NCBI GenBank assembly: GCA_964622835.1
Contig: CAZUSA010000001.1
Span: forward strand, 1 to 64,000
Source of the DNA: JABIKK01 sp964622835
GTDB taxonomy: Archaea; Nanobdellota; Nanobdellia; SCGC-AAA011-G17; UBA489
Length of the DNA stretch: 64,000 bases
Direction of reading: 5' to 3'
Notes under the pieces: generated by a model
What the model was told of the DNA's origin: nothing
The model's input: the letters and a program-made list of their open reading frames with translations, nothing else
Databases searched by the model: none
Translations under genes and position numbers: made by a program
Part shown: piece by piece, positions 14,502 through 23,509 of the stretch
How positions within the stretch are numbered: the stretch's first letter is position 1
Layout of the letters: each line of letters starts with the position of its first letter

Positions 14502-16075
14502 AAATTTGCTTTTAATCGTGCAATAAATCCTTTGATTGCTGTATGAATTTTTTCTGCTTCATCATAATAACTAACATCATCGTAGGTTTCACTATCTGCA
14601 ATAAAGACATGTAATGGATCAAGTATATTTTCTTCTAATTCTATAGCAAGTAATCGTGCTTGGTTTGCTGCGAGGGGTGCACTTACTTTTTGTTTTTCTT
14701 GAAGTAAATCTAATTTTAAGAGAATAATATTAAGGGTTTCTTGTATGGTCAAAAGGTCTTCTTCAAAGGCTTGTCGTTCTGATGGTGAAAAAGTAGTATC
14801 AGATGCTATTTGGTCTTGTGTTGGTGGCGCTATGTATGGTTGAGGTACTTGACTATTGCCACTTGCAACAGGTGTTGCACAATCTATATCCAAAGTATCT
14901 ATAAGTCCATCATTGTCATCATCAATACCATTGCCGCAAATTTCTGCACCATTACCATATCCTGAACCACCATTGTAACTATCTGTTGTTTGACAGTTTA
15001 AATCTGATTGACAGGCTGTATCTGAACAATCAGTATATCCACTTTTATCATTGTCAATACCATCATCACATGAAAGTTCTGTTGTTCCATAAAACGCAGC
15101 ACAGTTTGCATCAATTGAACAATCCCAGTCAATACAATCAGTATAGCCATCTTGTTCATTATCAATGTTATCATCACATAAACTTTCTACACAGACATCA
15201 TACAAACTATCACACGCCGTACCAAAGGTACACACACTATCATCTATGCAACAAATATATCCGTCAACATCAACACCTGCGCAATCACTGTCTGCACAAT
15301 CTACAGCTCCATCATTATCATCATCTATACCATCATCGCAAGAAGTTTCTACAGCACCCCCATTTGGATCAGCAACACAAGCTCCAAATCCTGTACATGC
15401 ACTGTTACAGTCTGCGGTTCCTGGTGATCCATCAGCCATAACACAGGTTTGTGTACCACCATCACAAACTTCGTTGTTATTAATGATGCCATCATTACAT
15501 ACTTCTAGAACACATACAGCAGAACATCCATCACCATCAACTGTATTACCATCATCACAGGTTTCTGGACTGTCTACAACACTATCGCCACAGGTTACAA
15601 CAGTAACACAAGCAGCATCATTAGTACAGTCACTGTCTGCACAATCAACAAGTCCATCTCCATCATTATCGTATGTATCGCCACAGGTTATTTCTACTTG
15701 GTATTCACAGAAGAAATTTCCTTCATCCATGCCATCACATTCATCATCTAAACATCCACCATATCCATCACAGTCATTATCGTATGTTGTCGTACACCAT
15801 TCTATATGACCTGGATGGATGTTTGCATTTGTATCATCACAATCATCACCACCACAGCCACCTCCTGGACGATCATATCCATCTTGATCATTATCACATC
15901 CAGATCCACCAGGTGGTGCTATTTGCATACCTGTTATAGCATTGCCTGTATTAAAATTAAAGAACCATAAAAAACTATTTTTTAGTCGTGTTGTTGTATC
16001 CTGATAGGATACTGCTTCTGTTGCAAGACTTCCTACAAGTAACACTAATAAAAGAAAGAAAACAAAACGTTTCAT
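14498..16075 (-). CDS. Secreted Asp/Cys-rich repeat protein (MopE-type)
   Basis: 525 aa with a signal peptide (about 1-23). From about 56 to 400 it holds seven or so Cys/Asp-rich units of the form CDDGIDNDxDGxxDCxDxDC, the calcium/metal-binding MopE type, plus one myxococcal-type disulfide unit (ETCDDGNTVDGDGC). The tail from about 418 is helical and Cys-free. Such proteins sit on the cell surface, held rigid by Ca2+ and disulfides. It overlaps the small membrane protein upstream by ATGA and is convergent with lgt. Confidence 0.85.
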   Translation of the reverse strand: MKRFVFFLLLVLLVGSLATEAVSYQDTTTRLKNSFLWFFNFNTGNAITGMQIAPPGGSGCDNDQDGYDRPGGGCGGDDCDDTNANIHPGHIEWCTTTYDNDCDGYGGCLDDECDGMDEGNFFCEYQVEITCGDTYDNDGDGLVDCADSDCTNDAACVTVVTCGDSVVDSPETCDDGNTVDGDGCSAVCVLEVCNDGIINNNEVCDGGTQTCVMADGSPGTADCNSACTGFGACVADPNGGAVETSCDDGIDDDNDGAVDCADSDCAGVDVDGYICCIDDSVCTFGTACDSLYDVCVESLCDDNIDNEQDGYTDCIDWDCSIDANCAAFYGTTELSCDDGIDNDKSGYTDCSDTACQSDLNCQTTDSYNGGSGYGNGAEICGNGIDDDNDGLIDTLDIDCATPVASGNSQVPQPYIAPPTQDQIASDTTFSPSERQAFEEDLLTIQETLNIILLKLDLLQEKQKVSAPLAANQARLLAIELEENILDPLHVFIADSETYDDVSYYDEAEKIHTAIKGFIARLKANF

Positions 16076-16281
16076 CCGAAGTGTTCTCCTATATTATCAA
16101 GTTCGTCTTCGATGTCTTCTACGTCTTCTAGAATATCTTCTTTGACGTCTTCATCGTTTGCAAATATTTTTTGTGTTGGTGATAGTGTATCATCACTTTG
16201 GTCAAAGGTTAAGGTAAGATAAATGATACTAAGAATAAGTAAAATAACCATACTGTAGGTCAAAAATTCAGCTCGTTCCAT
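16072..16281 (-). CDS. Small membrane protein with acidic tail
   Basis: 69 aa from the ATG at 16281, about 10 nt after an AGGAGG ribosome binding site; a GTG 9 nt earlier is too close to that site. Begins MERAEFLTYSMVILLILSII, one membrane helix near 7-27, then a very acidic Asp/Glu-rich segment. The short polar N-terminus with Glu before the helix recalls archaeal pilin-like signals, but no cleavage motif is clear. Translationally coupled to the repeat protein. Confidence 0.6.
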   Translation of the reverse strand: MERAEFLTYSMVILLILSIIYLTLTFDQSDDTLSPTQKIFANDEDVKEDILEDVEDIEDELDNIGEHFG

Positions 16282-16384
16282 GCAATGCACCCCTCCTTTT
16301 CAAGGTCTGTAGGGAGAATGTATCCTATTTAAACCTTACTTTTGAATCCAAGCACTTAAATAACGTGTATGTGTCACTGAACGC

Positions 16385-16891
16385 ATGAAAAATGTAGTAG
16401 TACTCTTTATCATGGTAAGTTTGCTCTTCATTATTGGATGTGCAACAAGTGAGCGTGAACCGGGTACATTATCTCTTGAAGTTGAGCGTGAACCGGGTGA
16501 ATTAACGTTTGAAGAAACAGGTGATCCCCTCTGTACGTACGAAGGAAAGCCTATAGTGCGTAAGTTTGCAACAACATGGTGTCCTCATTGTTTATGGATT
16601 GAAAAAACATATACTGATGTTGTTAATGAGTATGTAGATCAAGGAAAAATACAAGCGTATTTATGGGAAATTAATACGGGCGATAATGCATTAACTGACT
16701 ATGTTGAAGCGCATGTTCCTGCTGAGGAATTAGCAATTTATGAAAAATATAATCCGAAGAAAACAATTCCTACGTTTGTCTTTGGATGTCAATATGTTCG
16801 TATTGGTAATGGGTATGAAACTCAAGGTGATCTTGCTGCTGAGGAAGCAGAGTTTCGTGAAATAATTGAGTTGCTCCTTGCTAACGCGTGA
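16385..16891 (+). CDS. Thioredoxin-fold lipoprotein (CPHC)
   Basis: 168 aa. Signal with lipobox FIIGC (Cys19), then a thioredoxin-like domain from about 50 with active site WCPHC (C66/C69) and a cis-Pro candidate in KKTIPTFVF. CPHC is typical of DsbA-like oxidases and isomerases. It is followed 7 nt later by the Lit-like gene, and lgt lies upstream, so this may be a substrate of both. A TATA-like box (CTTAAATAA) lies about 30 nt before the ATG. Confidence 0.82.
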   Translation: MKNVVVLFIMVSLLFIIGCATSEREPGTLSLEVEREPGELTFEETGDPLCTYEGKPIVRKFATTWCPHCLWIEKTYTDVVNEYVDQGKIQAYLWEINTGDNALTDYVEAHVPAEELAIYEKYNPKKTIPTFVFGCQYVRIGNGYETQGDLAAEEAEFREIIELLLANA

Positions 16892-16898
16892 GGTGAGG

Positions 16899-17609
16899 AT
16901 GAACGATAAAGCTATACGGTGGATTGTAAGTATTTGTATTCCTGTTATTATTTTGTTAGGTGTTGTTCTTGTTATTGGTACAAATAATTCTTTTGTCGTG
17001 AGTGAAATTGAAAAGGGGATTATTGATAATGGTGCTGTTTCTAAGGAACAAGCGGTTACTGTTGCACAGAATATTCATGGATTTTTGAAAGATGACACTG
17101 TTCTTGATGCTACATTAATTGGTGTTACTGCTGCAGAACATATGGTTGATGTTAAGGCATTGTACGATCTATCATGGTACATTTTTTGGGGATTGTGTTT
17201 GATAAGTTGTATTTTAGTAAGTATTCTTTTTGGCACCCATCATAGTGGACAAGTACCGCGTGCACTTCTTGGTGGCGGTATTCTTACATTATTTATGAAT
17301 GGATTATTGTTAATACTTATTACGTTTAATTTTTCGTCATTTTGGACGTCATTTCACGGTGTAATGTTTTCTAATGAGTTGTGGAAGCTTAATCCCCAGA
17401 CAGATGCATTAGTTGCTGTCTTTACTGAACAGTTTTTCATTGATTTTATTGTCCGTTCTGTGATCGTAACAACGGGTGTTGCTGTAATTATCTTAGCTCT
17501 CAGTAGTGGGTGGCTATGGCTCCAACGTAAGCCTCCTGAAACACCGAGTACCCTAAAAACAAAACCTGAAGAAAAAGGAATAAAAAAAGTAGAAGATACG
17601 CAGTGGTAG
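16899..17609 (+). CDS. lit: DUF1461/Lit-like membrane protein (lipoprotein intramolecular transacylase family)
   Basis: 236 aa, start at 16899 just after GAGGTGA. Four or five membrane helices. It matches the DUF1461/TIGR01906 family: HMVDVKALY before a helix, and SFHGVMFSNELWKLNPQTDALV followed by FTEQFFIDF, the FHxxxF..W..xPxTD signature. The family founder, Lit of low-GC Gram-positive bacteria, moves an acyl chain from the lipidated Cys glycerol to its amino group. The invariant His residues are present. Location next to lgt and a lipoprotein supports this role; family assignment is firmer than activity. Confidence 0.72.
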   Translation: MNDKAIRWIVSICIPVIILLGVVLVIGTNNSFVVSEIEKGIIDNGAVSKEQAVTVAQNIHGFLKDDTVLDATLIGVTAAEHMVDVKALYDLSWYIFWGLCLISCILVSILFGTHHSGQVPRALLGGGILTLFMNGLLLILITFNFSSFWTSFHGVMFSNELWKLNPQTDALVAVFTEQFFIDFIVRSVIVTTGVAVIILALSSGWLWLQRKPPETPSTLKTKPEEKGIKKVEDTQW

Positions 17610-17654
17610 TAGTTAAACCAAATATTTATATAACAGAAAAAATCAGGTTATTCT

Positions 17655-17894
17655 ATGACTGAAACTGTAAAAGTATATTCAACACCAACGTGCCCATGGT
17701 GTAAGAAAGTAAAAGTATGGTTGGGCGAACATAATATTGAGTTTTCTGATATTAATGTTGCTGAAGATACAAAAGCGGGTGCTGAAATGGTTGAAAAGTC
17801 TGGTCAACGTGGCGTTCCTGTTGTTGAAATCGGTGATAATATTATTGTTGGGTTTGATGAAGAGAAACTTAAAGAATTATTACACGTCGATTAA
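17655..17894 (+). CDS. Glutaredoxin-like protein
   Basis: 79 aa cytosolic thioredoxin-fold protein: STPTCPWCKKVKVWL (CPWC active site) and GQRGVPVVEI (cis-Pro), as in NrdH/Grx-type redoxins. Probably passes electrons to disulfide enzymes; it follows two envelope redox genes. TATA box TTTATATA is about 25 nt before the ATG. Confidence 0.9.
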   Translation: MTETVKVYSTPTCPWCKKVKVWLGEHNIEFSDINVAEDTKAGAEMVEKSGQRGVPVVEIGDNIIVGFDEEKLKELLHVD

Positions 17895-18241
17895 GTTGCT
17901 TGTTCCATATCTCTAATAAGCGCATTTATTGTTGATAAACCTCTTTGAAAATCATCATTAGTTGCATAGGTTTCATCGATTCTAATAATATTGTTAAGTG
18001 CATCTCTTGTTGTTGTAAGTGTCTTAAGCATACGTCTCATATCTGTATCATTAAGTGATCTTTTTGACATGATTGCTTCTCGTGCAACAAATGATCCTGC
18101 AGTTTGTAATAAATCTATAAGAACTTCACATTGTTCATGTATGTCTTTATCTGTGCACGTTTTATTAAAATTTTCAAAATATCTTGCTGCTTCAATAATG
18201 GTTGCTTCATAATATTCTGCATCACGTGCAAAGGATGTCAT
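17891..18241 (-). CDS. Helical protein of unknown function
   Basis: 116 aa, predicted all-alpha, acidic, with two Cys in the middle (CTDKDIHEQC). No signal or membrane segment. Convergent with the glutaredoxin gene, overlapping by the stop codons. No family recognised. Confidence 0.6.
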   Translation of the reverse strand: MTSFARDAEYYEATIIEAARYFENFNKTCTDKDIHEQCEVLIDLLQTAGSFVAREAIMSKRSLNDTDMRRMLKTLTTTRDALNNIIRIDETYATNDDFQRGLSTINALIRDMEQAT

Positions 18242-18286
18242 ATAAAGAAAAGAAGTAAGAACAAGGTTATATACGTTACGGATTTA

Positions 18287-18676
18287 TTATTTGGTCTTTA
18301 ATACGCGCTGTGCTTTAAAATGTGTAAGTGCTGTAAGGCCAACATTACGAAGAATAGGCCGAACATTCGGATGTGTTGATGTTTCTAATCCACATTCAAA
18401 ATGTTTTTCTAATCTAAAAAGATCACGTTGAACACGTGCAGTAGGAGCTTCATTGTTGTGTATTCTACAAAAATCAGTGCCATACACTGCATCAAGTAGT
18501 TCGGCTCCCACTTTTTCCGGAGGATCATTACCATCTATGAGTAAACCTAATGAACGACCTTGCATATCACCTAAAACAAGATCTGGTAAAACACTAAGAG
18601 AAACACTTCTACCACCATATGGTTGATGGCTTATGGGTTGAGCAGGACCTTTGTAATGTCCATCTAAAGTTGTCAT
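18287..18676 (-). CDS. Unrecognised soluble protein
   Basis: 129 aa, no signal, with a beta-rich N-terminal half (RSVSLSVLPDLVLGD, RSLGLLIDG) and a helical Arg-rich C-terminal half. It resembles in composition, not in clear sequence, the orphan proteins at 22885, 54639, 55397, 55937 and 59125, all with more Arg, Pro and His than the Lys-rich housekeeping genes. Confidence 0.55.
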   Translation of the reverse strand: MTTLDGHYKGPAQPISHQPYGGRSVSLSVLPDLVLGDMQGRSLGLLIDGNDPPEKVGAELLDAVYGTDFCRIHNNEAPTARVQRDLFRLEKHFECGLETSTHPNVRPILRNVGLTALTHFKAQRVLKTK

Positions 18677-18716
18677 TGCAATTCTTTTTGATAATACACC
18701 CTATAAAAGTCTTGTG

Positions 18717-21341
18717 CTACTCTTCTAATGCATGTTTTTTCCCTATTTTAGCTAAGACCATAGTATGCATGCGTTGTATAAATTCTACTTTGTCTTCCAT
18801 GCGTAAAATATCTGCATATCCTTGGGTGACTAAGGTAAACGCAAAGGGACTGGGTACACTTGTATTAATTGTTTCTACACTGATGGTTCCATTTTGTATA
18901 TTTTCTAAGATTTCTTGTGCGTGATCTTGGTCCATTAAGTCATGTAAGACTTCTCGTCGTGCTTCTTTTAAGATACAAAAGTCTTTACTGATGCGTTTGA
19001 CGGCTTTCATTAAGATCATGCTGCTGACTTGTTGTCGTCCAACACTTTTTCGTTGATTTTTATAATTACGTAAGATCATTAAGCTTCGTCCTGCACAGTG
19101 TCTAAATCTTCGTTTTAACACTTCACTACCTTCAATAGCTTGTGTCATGACGTCTGCAAATTGTTCTGGTTTAACTAAATCTAATGCTTGTCGTGCATTG
19201 ATATTTTTGTTGGCGGGACATGCTAAGTAAAATCCATTGTCACTGATACCTACTTCTATATCACGATGGTGTATTTTTGATGCTGCATAGGCAACAGCTC
19301 GAGAAAGTGCATCGTTAACGCGTCGTCCAAAGAGTGTATGAAAAATAAAGTATTTTTTTTCATTATCTAATCCTGAATGATATGATTCTAGTAAGACACA
19401 TTTATCATGGGGTATCATGGCATACAAATATTGTTCTCTGAAGTAATCATAGATTGCTCGTGCGGCATTATCGTCAACGGATAAGTATTCATGAAGGTAC
19501 AATAAGATGTCTCGTTTACTGCGGTTATTCGCAAACAAATCGAGCATGTAGCGTCGAAAGAGACTAATGTCTTTTGCAAGATCATAACTTAGCGGCAACA
19601 TCTCTGAAAACCATGATGGTACCGTTGGTTGTTTACCAACACAGGCAACAACTTGCGCTGTAGTTCCACGACTATATCTAAATTCGTAGGTGTCCCCACC
19701 AAGAACGAAAATATCTCCTTTTTTTAGTTTTTCAAGGAAGTTTTCGTCGATCGTTCCAACAACGTGATCTTTTATTTTGACTAAGACTCCTGTTGAGTCT
19801 GGTATAGTCCCAATATTAGTCATATGGATAACTCTCCCCATGCGTCCTTTCTTTCCTATTTGATTTGTTTCTGGATCGTACCATATTTTTGCATACACAT
19901 GACGATCTTCTAAATGTGCGTACGTTCCTGCTAAGTAATTAAGGACGTTTTCAAAGTCTTCAATGGATAAGTTTTTGTAACAATAACTTGCTTTGACGAG
20001 ATCAAACATTTTCCATTTGTCCCATACTTCTGTACAAGCCATGCCATGTAACTGTTGTGCAAGAACATCAAGACAATTTTCTGAAATATGAATACGATCT
20101 ATTTTTTTCCGTAAGGCATTACGTAATAACACACTACTTTCTATGAGATCATCTCTGTCACGAACGATAATACGTCCTTTAACCGTACTATGTAATTGAT
20201 GGCCACTTCGTCCAACACGTTGTAAGAATCGTGCAACACCTTTTGGACTACCCAAACATAAGACTAAGTCAATGGATCCAATATCAACACCGAGTTCTAA
20301 ACTTGTTGAACAGACAACAGCTTTTAATTCTCCATCTTTCAATCGTTGTTCGATAGTTGTTCGTGATACTTTACTTAAACTTCCATGATGGGCGCCAATA
20401 TTATCTCCATAATGGTCGGGAAATCGTTCTTTCAAATAGTGAACAACACGTTCTGTTCCTGCACGTGTATTAGTAAAGATTAAGGTTGTTTTATGTGCTT
20501 GTATATGACTATGTAACATTTCATACAGTTTGTCTTGTGTTTTTTCATATGACGTCGTTACTAAATTAGGAACAGGACTCATCACTTCTAAGTCAAATGC
20601 TTTCGTAAATCCTACTTGGGCGATTTTGCATGGTCTATTCGCACCTACTAAAAATTTAGCTACTTCATCGATGGGTTCGACGGTTGCACTTAGTCCAATA
20701 CGTGTCATGTCTGGTGATTGATGGTGCAATCGTTCTAAACTTAAATTCATGTGCACACCACGTTTGTTATCGGCTAATGCATGAATTTCATCAATGATAC
20801 ACCATTGCACACCATTTAACAGCTCACGAAATTTCATGCTGGTTAATAATAATGCAAGACTTTCTGGTGTGGTAATAAGAATATGTGGTGGTTTTTTCAA
20901 CATCTTTTGTCGTTCATACGGTGTTGTATCACCTGTTCTCGTTGCAATACGTAAGGGTAAATCTATTCCTTGTTTCTTTGCAAGGTCCATAATATGATTC
21001 AAGGGTTCTTCTAAATTACGATGAATATCATTGTTTAATGCTTTCAAGGGACTAATGTAAATAGCATACACACGATCTTCTAAAGTGTTAGCCATAGACA
21101 AATTTACAAGTTCATTCATAATACTCAAGAACGCCGTTAAGGTTTTTGTTCCGCCTGTTGGTGCTGATATGAGGATGTTGTTTCTATCGTGAATTTCTTT
21201 GACACCATATGTTTGCGGTAAGGAAAAGTCTTTGAATGTGTTAAAAAACCACTTATTTACAAGAGGATTGAGTATGCTTTGAACAGCCTTCGTACTATGT
21301 CCTTTCTGCATATGGGTGATGGCTGTCGCTGATGGAGACAT
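18717..21341 (-). CDS. lhr: Lhr-type superfamily 2 helicase
   Basis: 874 aa, the size of the Lhr core. Motif II DEIH (CIIDEIHAL), motif III GLSATVEP, motif IV/V region VVCSTSLELGVDIGSIDLVL, motif VI QRVGRSGHQ, then the Lhr winged-helix and C-terminal parts. Lhr helicases act on DNA/RNA hybrids and replication-linked repair. Odd: motif I reads SAPTGGTKT (59-67), where the family has APTGSGKT or APTGTGKT; the Gly before Lys is Thr. The codons GGA ACA AAA ACC are unambiguous in the given sequence. Confidence 0.9.
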   Translation of the reverse strand: MSPSATAITHMQKGHSTKAVQSILNPLVNKWFFNTFKDFSLPQTYGVKEIHDRNNILISAPTGGTKTLTAFLSIMNELVNLSMANTLEDRVYAIYISPLKALNNDIHRNLEEPLNHIMDLAKKQGIDLPLRIATRTGDTTPYERQKMLKKPPHILITTPESLALLLTSMKFRELLNGVQWCIIDEIHALADNKRGVHMNLSLERLHHQSPDMTRIGLSATVEPIDEVAKFLVGANRPCKIAQVGFTKAFDLEVMSPVPNLVTTSYEKTQDKLYEMLHSHIQAHKTTLIFTNTRAGTERVVHYLKERFPDHYGDNIGAHHGSLSKVSRTTIEQRLKDGELKAVVCSTSLELGVDIGSIDLVLCLGSPKGVARFLQRVGRSGHQLHSTVKGRIIVRDRDDLIESSVLLRNALRKKIDRIHISENCLDVLAQQLHGMACTEVWDKWKMFDLVKASYCYKNLSIEDFENVLNYLAGTYAHLEDRHVYAKIWYDPETNQIGKKGRMGRVIHMTNIGTIPDSTGVLVKIKDHVVGTIDENFLEKLKKGDIFVLGGDTYEFRYSRGTTAQVVACVGKQPTVPSWFSEMLPLSYDLAKDISLFRRYMLDLFANNRSKRDILLYLHEYLSVDDNAARAIYDYFREQYLYAMIPHDKCVLLESYHSGLDNEKKYFIFHTLFGRRVNDALSRAVAYAASKIHHRDIEVGISDNGFYLACPANKNINARQALDLVKPEQFADVMTQAIEGSEVLKRRFRHCAGRSLMILRNYKNQRKSVGRQQVSSMILMKAVKRISKDFCILKEARREVLHDLMDQDHAQEILENIQNGTISVETINTSVPSPFAFTLVTQGYADILRMEDKVEFIQRMHTMVLAKIGKKHALEE

Positions 21342-21394
21342 AATAGATAAAAAAAGCGTGATGGTTTTTAAAGACTCCTACGGAACGTGAGAAC

Positions 21395-21811
21395 TCATTT
21401 CTTATGGGATATTAAGTACAGGACACCAATACCGAGAACAAAGTTTTTTAGGAGAAACTCTCCTTCGAATGTAAGGATTGGGAAGGGAGCAAAGGCCATA
21501 TGTGGATCAGTAATAAATAACAATAAGGTTCCCATTAAGTGAACAAAGATCAATATTTCTGCTTGTTTTAGTAAGACACCCATTAACAAACATAATCCTA
21601 CAACAACTTCAAAGGCACCAAGTATGGTAAAAAGATAGGGTAATGCAAAGATGGGATAGGCAGTTACAACAAAGTCATACACAGGACTCACATCAAAGAC
21701 TTTTAACGCACCAAACCAAAAAAAGATTATTCCAAAGGAAATACGCATAAGTTCACGCAGGTGTTCTGTTGACCAATTAAATAATCGTACACCTAATCTC
21801 TTTTTTGCCAT
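21395..21811 (-). CDS. DoxX-like membrane protein
   Basis: 138 aa with four membrane helices and an amphipathic start (HLRELMRISFGIIFFWFGALKVF), as in DoxX/DUF417 proteins. These are linked to quinone or redox and envelope stress functions, but roles vary. Divergent from the presenilin gene with an AT-rich shared promoter of about 45 bp. Confidence 0.65.
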   Translation of the reverse strand: MAKKRLGVRLFNWSTEHLRELMRISFGIIFFWFGALKVFDVSPVYDFVVTAYPIFALPYLFTILGAFEVVVGLCLLMGVLLKQAEILIFVHLMGTLLLFITDPHMAFAPFPILTFEGEFLLKNFVLGIGVLYLISHKK

Positions 21812-21856
21812 GAACGAAAGATATATAGATATGGTTTATATGTGTTTCTTTTATCG

Positions 21857-22663
21857 ATGAAACATACAAAGCATATTACGTTTGTCTTATTAGGTTTATT
21901 TTTGTTAACGCAAGTGATTGGGTTAGGTGTTATTCAATCATTTGGTGCGCCTACAGAAACAGGTGAAGTTTCTTGGGACACCTTGCCGTATGAGTTAGAA
22001 CGTCCGGTGTGGGATGAAGAAACATCGTTTATACCGTTAATTGGTATGGTTATTGGTGTAACCTTAGTTGTATTACTCATTATTATGTTACATTGGTCGT
22101 GGGTGTGGAATATATGGTTCTTCTTATCTGTCTTACTCTGTACGGCTATTACTTTAACAACGGTTATGACGGCAAACCTTGCTGCATTTGTCGGAGCATT
22201 GTTAGGATATAGTAAAGTGTGGGGTAAACACTTCTGGCAAAAGAATCTTCCTGAATTGTTTATGTATGGTGGTCTTGCTGCAGTGTTTGTTCCTGTTATT
22301 TCGTTAAACAGTATTATTATTTTTTTAATTGTTATTTCATTGTATGATATTGTTGCAGTAAACAAAACAAAACATATGGTACACATTGCTGAATCTAAAC
22401 TATTACAACAAGCATTTCCTGGATTGTTTTTAACGTACGGTAAGAAGCAAGCGGTGTTAGGTGGTGGTGATATGGGGTTACCATTATTGTTTACGGGTAT
22501 TATGTTGAAAACATTTGGTGGTATTGCGTGGATTGTACCGTTGCTTACAACGGGTGCGTTAGCAATACTGTTAATAAAAAGTGAAAAGAATAGATTTTAT
22601 CCGGCAATGCCAGTACTCACTATAGGTTGTTTAGTAAGTTACATACTTGTACTGCTACTTTAG
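21857..22663 (+). CDS. Presenilin-type intramembrane aspartyl protease
   Basis: 268 aa from the ATG at 21857, about nine membrane helices. The two catalytic Asp are in SLYDIVAV (Asp164, YD motif) and GGGDMGLP (Asp205, GxGD motif). The third motif reads YPAMP where presenilins have PAL. Archaeal presenilin homologues cut signal peptides and membrane segments within the bilayer. Possibly linked to turnover of the many signal peptides implied here. Confidence 0.85.
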   Translation: MKHTKHITFVLLGLFLLTQVIGLGVIQSFGAPTETGEVSWDTLPYELERPVWDEETSFIPLIGMVIGVTLVVLLIIMLHWSWVWNIWFFLSVLLCTAITLTTVMTANLAAFVGALLGYSKVWGKHFWQKNLPELFMYGGLAAVFVPVISLNSIIIFLIVISLYDIVAVNKTKHMVHIAESKLLQQAFPGLFLTYGKKQAVLGGGDMGLPLLFTGIMLKTFGGIAWIVPLLTTGALAILLIKSEKNRFYPAMPVLTIGCLVSYILVLLL

Positions 22664-22791
22664 GCAATAACGAGTGTGTTTTCCTTGAGTGCAAATGCCT
22701 CGCTACCGCATAAGCAGATAAATCCTGTTGGAATGGTATCTTGCTCTATAGAATAGACAGCTTGACAATCGTTGCATTTTGCTTCAAACAT
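22660..22791 (-). CDS. Small zinc-ribbon protein (43 aa)
   Basis: Starts MFEAKCNDC and continues to FICLCGSEAF: CxxC and CxC pairs, a minimal zinc ribbon. A TATA-like CTTATATAAACC lies upstream at about 22827-22838, and the ATG begins at 22791. The end overlaps the presenilin stop. Single zinc-ribbon proteins of this size are common in archaea, with unknown roles. Confidence 0.65.
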   Translation of the reverse strand: MFEAKCNDCQAVYSIEQDTIPTGFICLCGSEAFALKENTLVIA

Positions 22792-22884
22792 TGTGTGATG
22801 GTCCCCCGAAATAATATACAACATATAGTATATAGGTTTATATAAGTCTTTCTTTTTGGGAGACTCAGAGGCTAAAAATGAATG

Positions 22885-23403
22885 TTATGAAGTTTTGCCA
22901 ACTCTTTGATCTGTATCAAATTGCTTCCAACCACCTATTCTCAAGAGATGTGCAAGATATGTTCTACGACCTGTTTTCATGTGACTAGGAACGATAACGC
23001 CATCATCAAGCGTTGTCCATGCATGATCTTCTGGATCACTTTGAGAGGGATTGATAATAGCAATACCACATTCATCAAAACTCTTTAAGAGCGGTTCAAG
23101 AGCTTGCCTGCGAATTTCTTGTATAGCTTGTCTATATTCAGCAGGTTGGCGATGTGAAGGTGGAAGATTTCCACGAATAAGCCATGCTGTTGGGAAATAT
23201 CTTTCTCCCATCACAGAGACAGAGCGAACAGCATATTTGCGATCTGCAGTGTTATAATCAAATTCTTCAAGGAGAAGTCCCACACCAGTAACATGTTCTG
23301 TACGTACGAGATGTTCTGCAAGTTGCTCTGGATTCCACGGTTGCAGTTTTCTCAAGCCAGGTTTGTGTCTATAATGTCCCGTAAGTCTATCGAAGAGTTG
23401 CAT
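22885..23403 (-). CDS. Unrecognised soluble protein
   Basis: 172 aa, no signal or membrane helix. A beta-rich centre (GVGLLLEEFDY, YAVRSVSVMGERYFPTAWLI) is followed by an Arg/Gln-rich helix (about 90-110) and a beta-rich end. No family recognised. Arg-, His- and Pro-rich, like several other orphans here. TATA-like TTTTTAAAC lies upstream of the start. Confidence 0.55.
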   Translation of the reverse strand: MQLFDRLTGHYRHKPGLRKLQPWNPEQLAEHLVRTEHVTGVGLLLEEFDYNTADRKYAVRSVSVMGERYFPTAWLIRGNLPPSHRQPAEYRQAIQEIRRQALEPLLKSFDECGIAIINPSQSDPEDHAWTTLDDGVIVPSHMKTGRRTYLAHLLRIGGWKQFDTDQRVGKTS

Positions 23404-23509
23404 ATTTTTCCCATAAAAAGACGATTTTTAAACATATCCTTTTGTTACTACTTAAAAAGAAGAGAAATCAAACAGAAGGTTTATTAACCAAATATAAAAA
23501 TTTCTGTGT

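Noticed and set aside
14986..15809. Two long rightward open frames rich in His/Tyr/Gln or Ser/Pro
   Set aside because: They are antisense shadows of the Asp/Cys-rich repeat protein; the repeated CATCATC-like DNA comes from its Asp codons.
14498..16075. Repeated DNA that could pass for a repeat array or CRISPR
   Set aside because: Units vary in length and sequence and encode protein repeats in frame; no regular spacers. No CRISPR array was found in the window.
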